In this document: in pieces, positions 45,430 through 53,112 of the stretch
How positions within the stretch are numbered: the first letter of the stretch is position 1
Layout: each line of letters opens with the position of its first letter
NCBI GenBank assembly: GCA_040387755.1
Contig: JAZKDB010000001.1
Coordinates: forward strand, 186,001-250,000
Length of the DNA: 64,000 nt
Direction of reading: 5' to 3'
Origin: Rurimicrobium sp040387755
Lineage (GTDB): Bacteria > Bacteroidota > Bacteroidia > Chitinophagales > Chitinophagaceae
The notes under the pieces: model-generated
Databases searched by the model: none
Told to the model about the DNA's origin: nothing
Seen by the model: only the letters and a program-made list of their open reading frames with translations
Translations under genes and position numbers: made by a program

Positions 45430-46992
45430 ATGAAAAAAATCCTACACATAATTTTTTTATTCTTCACCTATGCTCTAACAGGGAATCTGGTTTTTGCACA
45501 GGTGGCCAAAGTCTATCGTGGTGGAACTCTGATTGGAACCTATACCACACTTGCAAACGCATCTACAGCTGCCAATGCAATTGGAGATAGTATATTGTTA
45601 AGTGCTCATACTTTTAAAGAGTTCGACATACCGATGCAAGGTGGGCAAACTTGGCAAGGGACTATGACTGCTACTGATACGACAACAATTGATGCTGAAA
45701 GCAAAGGAAGAATTGGTGTCCGCTTAATTTCAGGCAAAGGGCGTGCATTAATATTAAGAGATATTATTTGCGCTAAAGGTGAAACAATTGGTTCTTTCGG
45801 TGGTGAATTAGATGGTGGGGCATTTTACTCTACGGATTCCCTTATTCTAAAAGGGTATACTATAATTAGAAATTGCCATGCAAAAAGGTCCGGTGGTGGC
45901 GTGTTTCATGCTTATGCTCAAGACCATGTAAAAATAACAAATAATTATTCAGATTCTTGCGGAGGAGGTGGGGGACATATATTTGCAATGGATAGTGTAG
46001 AGATAAGTTTTAATACAGCAAAGTATGGAGGTGCAGCAGGGGATGCTACTTCAACAGGTGGGCATCTTTATACTTATTCAAGAGGTGTATTAGTTTGCAA
46101 TAATATAGCAAGTATAGCCGGAGGAGCCGTTTATGGAACAATAGGTATTATTGAGGGACAAGTAATAGGGAATCAGGCACCATTAGGAGCAGCCTTGTAT
46201 TCGACATCAGGTGCTGAAATAAGCGCTTTATACAATGCTAAAATTTATAATCCTGATGCAAGTGGTAAACGCCAAAATGAAATCTGTTTAACAAAGGCAT
46301 CATTAATATTGGGTGGAGTTTGGTTCGGTAAAAGTGATACTATTGGGTTGACAAAGATTTTAAAGCTTCCACCTTTCCCTGATGCTACAATAACAGGTAA
46401 ATACGCCAAAGCCAACTGGTCGGTTAACTGGGGCAAACCCATTACCAATAAAGATACCTTATTCCCCATCGGTGCAGCTTTTACCTATAATGATGGTACT
46501 TCATTACCTGTAAAAGCATTGCCCTGGTTGGTGGGTAGCTTCAGTAGCAGTACGGGAAAGATGCTTACTCCTTCTCCCAAAATGAGCCCTACAGATACCC
46601 TGAGTTCACTGTTTCGTACTTATGTTTACACAACAAAAGGAGACACCACCAGCAAGCCGATTAATTTTACCTGCATAGTGGATGGAGATACCTTTCGTAC
46701 GAGTCCAAGGGTATGGGGTATTGACAGCATTAAACTAAGTATTTCTAATTCTGCTAAAGAAACTCAGGTAATGGTTTACCCCAATCCCGCCAAAGAAGTG
46801 TTGAATATTCAGGGAGTGGAGATAGGCTCTAGTATTGAGTTGTATGATGTAATGGGTAAATTGGTTTTACAACAGGTATGCGATTCTACAATTATCAAAC
46901 TGAATGTAGCGCATCTGACCAAAGGAGTATACACGCTTAAAATAACCACCAAAGAAGGAAATGAAGGCAGCGCTAAGGTGATGAAGGAATAG
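45430..46992 (+). CDS. T9SS-secreted beta-helix-like surface protein
   Basis: The 520-aa protein has a signal peptide (1-23, GNLVFAQ). Its Gly/Asn/Ile-rich region (about 60-270) has short repeated strands such as GGAFYSTDSLILKGYTIIRN, VKITNNYSDSCGGGGGH, VEISFNTAKYGGAAG and IEGQVIGNQAPLGAALYS, the look of a right-handed parallel beta-helix (polymorphic outer-membrane-protein style). A beta-rich linker follows. The C-terminal type A sorting domain starts at MVYPNPAKEVLNIQG. It is exported through the T9SS; the function is unknown. Confidence 0.85.
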   Translation: MKKILHIIFLFFTYALTGNLVFAQVAKVYRGGTLIGTYTTLANASTAANAIGDSILLSAHTFKEFDIPMQGGQTWQGTMTATDTTTIDAESKGRIGVRLISGKGRALILRDIICAKGETIGSFGGELDGGAFYSTDSLILKGYTIIRNCHAKRSGGGVFHAYAQDHVKITNNYSDSCGGGGGHIFAMDSVEISFNTAKYGGAAGDATSTGGHLYTYSRGVLVCNNIASIAGGAVYGTIGIIEGQVIGNQAPLGAALYSTSGAEISALYNAKIYNPDASGKRQNEICLTKASLILGGVWFGKSDTIGLTKILKLPPFPDATITGKYAKANWSVNWGKPITNKDTLFPIGAAFTYNDGTSLPVKALPWLVGSFSSSTGKMLTPSPKMSPTDTLSSLFRTYVYTTKGDTTSKPINFTCIVDGDTFRTSPRVWGIDSIKLSISNSAKETQVMVYPNPAKEVLNIQGVEIGSSIELYDVMGKLVLQQVCDSTIIKLNVAHLTKGVYTLKITTKEGNEGSAKVMKE

Positions 46993-47515
46993 TAAGGGAT
47001 ATTGTAAAATCTGCTCCCCTTTTTAGGGGAGCAGTCCGTAGGACTGAGGGGTAAATAAACTGAACTTAATACCCCTTCCCCCTTCTGGGACTTCCCCTAA
47101 ACAGGGGAAGAGTGATGAGTAAAGTTGCTCCCCCTTTTTAGGGGAGCTGTCCGCAGGACTGAGGGGTAAAACAACAAAACTCGCTGCCTTGTATGTTAGG
47201 GTTACCTCCTGCCGGTCCAGACAGGAATCCCGAATCTGAAAAATAGCAGAGCTTTTTAATCTTCATTTGCGGATTACCAATCCGTTTTATCGTCTGTTCG
47301 GGAGTCCCTTCAGGAAATTCCGAACTGATGCTCCTTAAGCATATTTTGAGCGCATAAAATAAATGTCACACTGAGCCAGACGAAGGGTAAAGACATTTAT
47401 TGTAAAGCGAAGCTATAGGTTCAATAAAAGCTGATTTTTTCTTTTGCGATTATACTTTACTTCACCTGGCACAGGTTGAACTGACCCCCACCAACACATT
47501 ATCCCTTAAATACAC
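46993..47515. other. Non-coding block with REP-like hairpins and repeat debris
   Basis: No open frame with support is present. After the repeats at 47013-47170 come further inverted repeats: CGGATT-acc-AATCCG near 47274, and a GTTCGG / CCGAAC pair near 47298-47327. A GTCACACTGAGCC...CGAAG segment near 47364 resembles a dispersed element seen in many bacterial genomes (recollection, unchecked). Confidence 0.55.
47013..47170. repeat. Three copies of a double-hairpin repeat (two direct, one inverted)
   Basis: Copies at 47013-47055 and 47127-47170 are nearly identical. Each has hairpin GCTCCCC-TTTTTA-GGGGAGC followed by AGTCC-gta-GGACT and GAGGGGTA. A diverged inverted copy lies at about 47070-47110 (CTTCCCCTGTTTAGGGGAAG on the minus strand). 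This is the architecture of REP/BIME-type intergenic repeats. Confidence 0.8.
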
Positions 47516-47892
47516 TATCTGGATAGGTTCAATACACATCCAGGATACGTTCAAAACCCTACCCGGATACCTTATGCAAGCTAAGCAGGATAGGTTCTTA
47601 GCCTATCCCAGATACGCTAATGACCTATCCCGGATACGTTAAAAACAGTAGCCGGATACGTTAAACAAGCTAAGCCGGATAGGTTCTGAGCCTATCTAGG
47701 ATACGTCTCCCAACGTATCCTAGATACGTTTTTAACCTAAGCAGGATAGGTTCTTGGCCTATCCAGGATACGTCCACCAACGTATCCTGGATACGTTCAT
47801 TGCCTAAGCAGGATACCTAAGCAAGGTATCCTGGATGTGTATTTGACCTAAGCAGGATACCTTCACCCACCTATCCTCGATACCTTTTAACC
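47516..47892. repeat. Array of 17 palindromic units of about 22 bp
   Basis: The block divides without remainder into 17 units of lengths 21-23 bp (377 bp in total). Type A units read TATCCNGGATACGTT plus about 7 variable bases. Type B units read TAAGCAGGATAGGTTCT plus about 5. TATCC-N-GGATA is itself an inverted repeat, extended to AACGTATCCTGGATACGTT where two units meet. Units follow a B-A-A order of about 67 bp at 47582, 47671 and 47738 onward. It is not coding (period not divisible by three) and has no CRISPR-like unique spacers. Function unknown; it may be a multi-site protein-binding array or a structured RNA. Confidence 0.85.
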
Positions 47893-48036
47893 TAAGTGCC
47901 ATAGTCAATCTTTAAGCGACTGTAATCGAATCCATTCATATTATACTATCCCATCCCGAAATTCTATTCCAGATAAAATATAAGTGTAATTTTGTTGAAC
48001 GTGTAATAGAAGTTTTAAGTCAGTTCAATAAGCTAT

Positions 48037-48600
48037 ATGGAAATATTATTTATAAAAAATATGGTCTGTAATCGCTGTATAATGGTGGTGCAGAATGAAA
48101 TGGATAAAAATGGCATCGTAGTAAAAAATATAAAACTGGGTGAGGTAACTCTGGAAAAGGAATTATCCGGTGAAGAGAAAAAAGTATTGGATAAAGCATT
48201 AACTCAATTGGGCTTCGAAATTATTGATGATAAAAAGAGCCGGATTATAGAGCAAATAAAGAATGTTATTATTGACCAGGTGCACTATCACGACGATGAT
48301 GCAAAAACTAATCTCTCGGATGTATTAACCAGCAAGCTTCATCACGATTACAATTACCTGTCTAATTTATTTTCAGAGGTAGAAGGTACTACCATCGAAA
48401 AATATTTTATAGCGCAAAAAATAGAAAAGGTAAAAGAACTACTGGTTTATGACGAACTTTCTCTGAGTGAAATTGCTTTTAGACTGAACTATTCAAGCGT
48501 AGCTTATCTAAGTAACCAATTCAAAAAAGTCACCGGACTCACACCAAGCTATTTTAAACAGATTAAGGTTGATAAAAGGAAACCCTTAGACGAAGTTTAA
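48037..48600 (+). CDS. HMA-AraC fusion regulator, probable copper sensor
   Basis: The 187-aa protein has an N-terminal ferredoxin-like HMA half (about 1-70) with metal motif MVCNRC at 9-14. A C-terminal AraC-type double HTH follows (about 95-180; KIEKVKELLVYDELSLSEIAFRLNYSSVAYLSNQFKKVTGLTPSYFKQ). Such fusions occur in Bacteroidota beside metal genes; the HMA part is expected to sense Cu or a similar thiophilic metal. It is the first gene of the copper island and lies 145 bp after the palindromic array, which could hold its binding sites (inference). Confidence 0.85.
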   Translation: MEILFIKNMVCNRCIMVVQNEMDKNGIVVKNIKLGEVTLEKELSGEEKKVLDKALTQLGFEIIDDKKSRIIEQIKNVIIDQVHYHDDDAKTNLSDVLTSKLHHDYNYLSNLFSEVEGTTIEKYFIAQKIEKVKELLVYDELSLSEIAFRLNYSSVAYLSNQFKKVTGLTPSYFKQIKVDKRKPLDEV

Positions 48601-48730
48601 GAATAATAAATAGCCTTACAAAACTATAATCCTTTTTTTGCAACCCTTGCTAAGATAGAGAGTATTGGTTTTGCTTTATTATTGTTTCCTATTAATAAAT
48701 TCACAATCTCAACATCCCAATAAGATAATT

Positions 48731-48764
48731 AAAAAGCGAACACCATATTTGATGTTCGCTTTTT
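48731..48764 (+). terminator. Terminator after the HMA-AraC gene
   Basis: A 12-bp stem, AAAAAGCGAACA / TGTTCGCTTTTT, with a 10-nt loop. Its A/T ends allow action on either strand, so it may also serve the convergent cytochrome gene. Confidence 0.85.
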
Positions 48765-48846
48765 ACAACTATGATTCACGATTGTAAACTAAATTTTGCT
48801 AGGATACTATGTCATTGATTATTCTATACCTTCTACTAAGATATAA

Positions 48847-49941
48847 TTAAAAAGGGCTTCCATAAGCTGGATTAGTGGCCAGTTCTTCATCCGTTAAAGT
48901 CTTTAAAAATGCTACCAGAGCCGCTTTATCAGCCAGAGTTAAATTTAATCCGCCCAAAGGTAACTGCTGTTGAAATGAGCCATCAAGTGTAGTTGAATTT
49001 TTTACTAAATTGTAATGATCTACCACTTCTTCTAAAGTTTTAAAACGTCCGTCGTGCATATAGGGTGCTGTTAATCCTACATTACGCAAAGAGGGAACTT
49101 TAAACTTACCCTTATCTGCAGTATTACCAGTAACCGACTGTCTGCCAATGTCAGTAATAGAGGCATCAATATCCAACCCGTTATTCATATACTTATCGTT
49201 TTCAAAATTAGCTCCACCATGACAGTGCTGACAATCTGCGCCTGAAGCTGCAGGAAAAGATGGATTAAACTCTGTAAAAAATAAAAATCTTCCGCGCTCT
49301 TCTTGTGATGATAAAGTTACCTGGCCAGCAAGAAATTTATCATATTTAGAATTATTAGAAACAATAGAATTCATAAACTGCTCCAAGGCCTTAGATATTA
49401 ATAATGGTGTAATTGTTTCTGTATTAAATGCTCTTGCAAATTGTTTTTTATAAATGGAATTTCCATTTAACTTTTTAACCACATTGTCCAAAGTCTCATC
49501 CATTTCAAGAGGGTCTTGAATTGGTTTTAATGCTTGATCGCGTAATAAATGCGCACGTCCGTCCCAGAAGAATTCGTTGGAGTGCCAGGCCATATTAAAC
49601 ACAGACATGGCTTGTCTCTTTCCTGGCAGCTTTTTTATTCCTATCGAAAATGTAGCCGTATCACTGAATCCATGCTTTTGAAGATGACAAGACGCACAGG
49701 CCTGGGTATTATCTCCTGAAAGTGATTTTTCATAAAAAAGCATACGTCCTAATTTTACACCTTCTCTTGTAAGGGGATTATCTGCAGGCAAATTAGGATT
49801 GGGAAACGAACCATAATTAAATTCGTATGGAGTATCAGGTATCGTTACATCTGTATCTTCTTTGAGTTCTTTAGAACAGCTAATAGCAATTATAATGATA
49901 CTGGTTATGACACCAAGAATTATTCTTTTTTTTTGAATCAT
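48847..49941 (-). CDS. Diheme cytochrome c peroxidase/MauG (MbnH-like) lipoprotein
   Basis: The 364-aa protein has a lipoprotein signal (IAISC at about 18-22) and two c-type haem motifs, CASCH (near 82) and CQHCH (near 237), the layout of the CcpA/MauG family. Conserved features include LGRMLFYEKSLSGDNTQACASCH, GKRQAMSVFNMAWHSNEFFWDGRA and APYMHDGRFKTLEEVVDHYN. It overlaps its paralogue's stop by 4 bp. Together with the adjacent MbnP-like gene, a tryptophan-oxidising MbnH-type role is plausible; a peroxidase role cannot be excluded. Confidence 0.88.
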   Translation of the reverse strand: MIQKKRIILGVITSIIIIAISCSKELKEDTDVTIPDTPYEFNYGSFPNPNLPADNPLTREGVKLGRMLFYEKSLSGDNTQACASCHLQKHGFSDTATFSIGIKKLPGKRQAMSVFNMAWHSNEFFWDGRAHLLRDQALKPIQDPLEMDETLDNVVKKLNGNSIYKKQFARAFNTETITPLLISKALEQFMNSIVSNNSKYDKFLAGQVTLSSQEERGRFLFFTEFNPSFPAASGADCQHCHGGANFENDKYMNNGLDIDASITDIGRQSVTGNTADKGKFKVPSLRNVGLTAPYMHDGRFKTLEEVVDHYNLVKNSTTLDGSFQQQLPLGGLNLTLADKAALVAFLKTLTDEELATNPAYGSPF

Positions 49942-50969
49942 TGTTTAAAATTTTGATTGTTGATAAACGTTTGGTCTGTCAATGCTTTTAGAAATGCAAT
50001 CAGTTCTTGTTGCTCCTCACTGCTAAGACCAAGTGGCTTTATAAATTCGCTTTTGTTTTTATGAGGTGTTCCACCACTGTTATAATTAGCAACAACTTCT
50101 TCTAGAGTTTTAAAACGGCCATCATGCATATAGGGAGCAGTTAAAACGATATTTCGTAAGGTGGGCACTTTGAATTTATCTCTATCAGTTTCATCTTTTG
50201 TTAGGCGCATTCGCCCACTGTCCAAACTATTTGGGGGAATGCCATTGTTTTCAAAACTATAATTGGTAAAATTGAAACCATTATGACACTGACTGCAATT
50301 GGTTCTGGAACTATAGAAAAGTTCTTTTCCTTTTTTTTCTTTTGTATTTAATGCATTTGCCTTGCCTTGAAATTGAAATTGGTCATATGGTGAATTGCCA
50401 CTAATCAGGCTACGTTCAAAATTGGCAATTGCTCTCGTTATCATAAACGCATCCGGCACTCTGTCATATGCTGCAATTGATTGTTCCACATAAGATGGTA
50501 TATTGTTTAAACGTTCGACTATATCAAGTATGTTGGTGTTAAATTCATCATGTTCCTGAATAGGAACAAGGATTTGCATTTCTAATGTAGGCACTCCGCC
50601 CGCTCTAGTATAATAGGGGTGATATCCAATATTAGTTAGAGTAGGCGCATTACTTTTACCCAAAACAGCATTATCACCAATACTAAAAGATATAGTATCG
50701 CTGAATGCGTTTTGAGCAATATGGCAAGACGCACAGCTAACTGTATTTTGTTTAGACATTATCGGGTCGTAAAATAGTCTTTTGCCTAAAGCCCATCGTT
50801 GATAGGTATATTCATTTCCTTCAGGGAAAATAACAGAAGGAAAACCTTCGGGTATGTGCATAATAGATGCAGGCACTAAACCATTGTCTGCGATTTCCTT
50901 TTTGCAACTGTAAATAACCAAGCAGCAAAAGAGGAAAAAGATTATGTATATACTCCGAAGGCTATTCAC
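49938..50969 (-). CDS. Diheme cytochrome c peroxidase/MauG (MbnH-like) lipoprotein, second copy
   Basis: The 343-aa paralogue of the preceding entry has lipobox VIYSC, haem motifs CASCH (near 80) and CSQCH (near 226), and the same APYMHDGRFKTLEEVV segment. The start is GTG 50969 and no suitable ATG exists nearby. It stands immediately downstream of the MbnP-like gene (2-bp gap) and upstream of the first copy, so the three form one minus-strand operon. Two diheme partners for one MbnP-like substrate is unusual. Confidence 0.87.
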   Translation of the reverse strand: MNSLRSIYIIFFLFCCLVIYSCKKEIADNGLVPASIMHIPEGFPSVIFPEGNEYTYQRWALGKRLFYDPIMSKQNTVSCASCHIAQNAFSDTISFSIGDNAVLGKSNAPTLTNIGYHPYYTRAGGVPTLEMQILVPIQEHDEFNTNILDIVERLNNIPSYVEQSIAAYDRVPDAFMITRAIANFERSLISGNSPYDQFQFQGKANALNTKEKKGKELFYSSRTNCSQCHNGFNFTNYSFENNGIPPNSLDSGRMRLTKDETDRDKFKVPTLRNIVLTAPYMHDGRFKTLEEVVANYNSGGTPHKNKSEFIKPLGLSSEEQQELIAFLKALTDQTFINNQNFKQ

Positions 50970-50971
50970 GA

Positions 50972-51937
50972 TTAATCGACAATTAATTTTTGAGTAGAAA
51001 TATTCCCGTTACTGCTAAACAGTTTTATCAAATACCAACCTTTTGTATTGATTTTAAACTCAGTTGAACTGATGTTTTTCAGGTCAATATTCATTATTTC
51101 TTTCCCTGTAATATCAATTACTTTTGCGACAGTAACTGGAGTAATACTATTAATAACATTTAGCTGAAAAACGCCTTTTCCGGGATTGGGGTAAATAGTC
51201 ACATTAATGGGTTGTTCATTGGTTTTTATAGACGTTGGCAAGCCGGAACCTGGTTTAAACACACGGTCTCTAAAGTTTTTAATCAGATCTAAATCGGTAG
51301 CATTGACACCGTGGTCTATTGGGCCGGAAGAAACATTGATTCCATACACTGCTTCTATATAATCTGCGTCAAGATTAATAGTAACATTAGTACCACTATT
51401 TACCCCAGGTGCCATTACCGTTTGTTGAAAATAGTTAGGATTGCCAAGTCCATGCATTTCATAAGTTGTTGCAAGGGAGGAACCTGCTTTACCCTCAAGT
51501 GCGATAAACCTGTAACCAGAACTCCATCCCCAATGCATTGATGGCGACCTGAGGGCCAAAGGATGGGTTGACGGCCAAAGCGAGGGATCTGCATTATTTG
51601 TTGGCGTTTCAACTCCAATATAGAATTTAATTCCCTCAACATTGGTAACCGCAAAGGTGCCTAAATCTTCGTTGACATAAGAGCTTCCTGTTGCAAGAAT
51701 GTACTTGTTAGGTACAGTCATCAACATTCCACCATCATGTATTATGGTTATTTGAGAAATATAATAATCAACACGAGTAATATTGAAGCTTTGGCCCAAA
51801 TTGTTAGTAGCCGTTTTGCTAAATGCAAAGGGAGTTGTGCCCAACATGTGCTTAATAGTCAATGTTACTTTTTTTTGTGCCGTACTGCTTAAAGCAAATA
51901 CAAGCAAAAGGAATGATAGTATTGTTTCTTTTTTCAT
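50972..51937 (-). CDS. MbnP-like copper-binding protein with T9SS sorting domain
   Basis: The 321-aa protein has a signal peptide (1-20, LSSTAQ), an MbnP-like beta domain (about 22-225) and a C-terminal type A sorting domain starting at VTIYPNPGKGVFQ. The MbnP hallmark is MHWGWSSGYRFIALEG. In methanotroph MbnP, a Trp is oxidised to kynurenine by MbnH and helps bind Cu(I). Other family features are VDYYISQITI near the N-terminus and a His-rich loop in GPIDHGVNATD. Here it is followed by two MbnH-like genes and would be exported across the outer membrane. The kynurenine modification is inference. Confidence 0.87.
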   Translation of the reverse strand: MKKETILSFLLLVFALSSTAQKKVTLTIKHMLGTTPFAFSKTATNNLGQSFNITRVDYYISQITIIHDGGMLMTVPNKYILATGSSYVNEDLGTFAVTNVEGIKFYIGVETPTNNADPSLWPSTHPLALRSPSMHWGWSSGYRFIALEGKAGSSLATTYEMHGLGNPNYFQQTVMAPGVNSGTNVTINLDADYIEAVYGINVSSGPIDHGVNATDLDLIKNFRDRVFKPGSGLPTSIKTNEQPINVTIYPNPGKGVFQLNVINSITPVTVAKVIDITGKEIMNIDLKNISSTEFKINTKGWYLIKLFSSNGNISTQKLIVD

Positions 51938-51974
51938 TTGTTTGATTTTTTTTGTATGTAAAATTAATTAATTA

Positions 51975-52334
51975 TTACTTCGTTTTGATTACTCTTTCAT
52001 ATTGACAACACTCGTGTAGTTTTTCATACACTTCATCAGGTGCAGGGAACTTGTCACTGTCATAACCCGATAATGCGATGCGTTTCAAAATTTCATCGGT
52101 ATAAGTTTTTTTCGAATCGTAAGTGAGAGTAGCCAGTTTAGTGTCTTTATTCCATTCTACTTTGACTATGCCTTTAATATTACCGGCAGCTTCAATTTTC
52201 TTTTCACACATACTGCAGTTTCCGTATACAGTAACCTTTTCCGTTTTTGCGTTTTTAATTTGTGCGTCACAACTACCAATTGCTAAGGAAAGAGGAAGCA
52301 AAATAGCGCTGTTCAATTTTTTCAAAAAGTACAT
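51975..52334 (-). CDS. Periplasmic HMA (heavy-metal-associated) protein
   Basis: The 119-aa protein has an N-terminal export signal (lipobox-like IGSC, then DAQIKNAKTE) and one HMA domain with metal motif GNCSMCEKK. The later CC pair in LHECCQYER is conserved with the paralogous N-domain at 55893. It is predicted to bind Cu(I) in the periplasm and pass it on. It is upstream of the MbnP-like gene on the same strand (37-bp gap) and probably in the same operon. Confidence 0.85.
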   Translation of the reverse strand: MYFLKKLNSAILLPLSLAIGSCDAQIKNAKTEKVTVYGNCSMCEKKIEAAGNIKGIVKVEWNKDTKLATLTYDSKKTYTDEILKRIALSGYDSDKFPAPDEVYEKLHECCQYERVIKTK

Positions 52335-52431
52335 TTTCTAATATTTTAAATTGAAGTACTGTGTTTACACAAGTGTATAATCACAAAAGCCCCTTTGCCA
52401 AGGACAAAGAGTTAAAACAATTCAATTAAAT

Positions 52432-52830
52432 TCAAATTAGAAAGTTGCTATTCAAAAGATAAATTGGTAATTGCCTCAGTGGAGGTGGATGAAATAGACT
52501 GTAATTGTCTATTTCGATGTTCTTAAATGAAAAAACATTGGTGGAAAGAGAAAAAAAGGATGGAACTAAAAAAGAACTTGGGAAGCTCTTGCTAAAATCT
52601 AGATATTCAATTGGCGTATCCTTTTGCTCTACGGTGGATTTTATCAGCACTTTTTTATTTTCACAACAGTCCTTTTTCATTGGCTTGTTGTTACAAGGGC
52701 AAATGTTACCGCCATTTTCTGCAAAACTCCACGAAGCTAACTCTTCAGCACAATAATGAGCTGATACACTGAAGCCCAAATTGGGTAACAGGTAAAGGAG
52801 TATTAATAATATGACAGCGACTTTTTTCAA
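52432..52830 (-). CDS. HYC_CC_PP family protein
   Basis: The 132-aa exported protein has the three signatures that name the family: HYC (SAHYCAEELAS), CC (KKDCCENKK) and PP (FHPPPLRQL). The signal peptide spans about 1-24. A TTG at 52830 is the only usable start, because an in-frame stop lies two codons upstream. The family is found in Bacteroidota next to metal efflux genes and is thought to bind metal through its Cys/His residues. It begins the minus-strand half of the copper island, divergent from copA with a 282-bp shared promoter region. Confidence 0.8.
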   Translation of the reverse strand: MKKVAVILLILLYLLPNLGFSVSAHYCAEELASWSFAENGGNICPCNNKPMKKDCCENKKVLIKSTVEQKDTPIEYLDFSKSFPSSFLVPSFFSLSTNVFSFKNIEIDNYSLFHPPPLRQLPIYLLNSNFLI

Positions 52831-53112
52831 AAGCTAGTTGATAAAACGAAGTTAATGAAAATATCATATCAAAACCATAACTGCTAATAAAGTCAAAATT
52901 GCATCAGAATAACTTATAAATAACCGGGATTGAGATTAATTAAGCAACCGCTTCGAAAAATTATAGAATATACATAAAATGTTTTCAAATAGGTTATTAG
53001 GTAAGGAAAAAGTAGTTATTAAGCGAAAAGTAAAAATTACAACTTAATCCCATAAAACTACAATAGCCAAATTCTGTTTTGTTGCCAACTTTGCCAAAAG
53101 AAATAAAGTATT

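Noticed and set aside
47516..47892. CRISPR array
   Set aside because: The period is about 22 bp with no constant repeat plus unique spacer of 30 bp or more, and no cas genes are near. The units are diverged palindromes.
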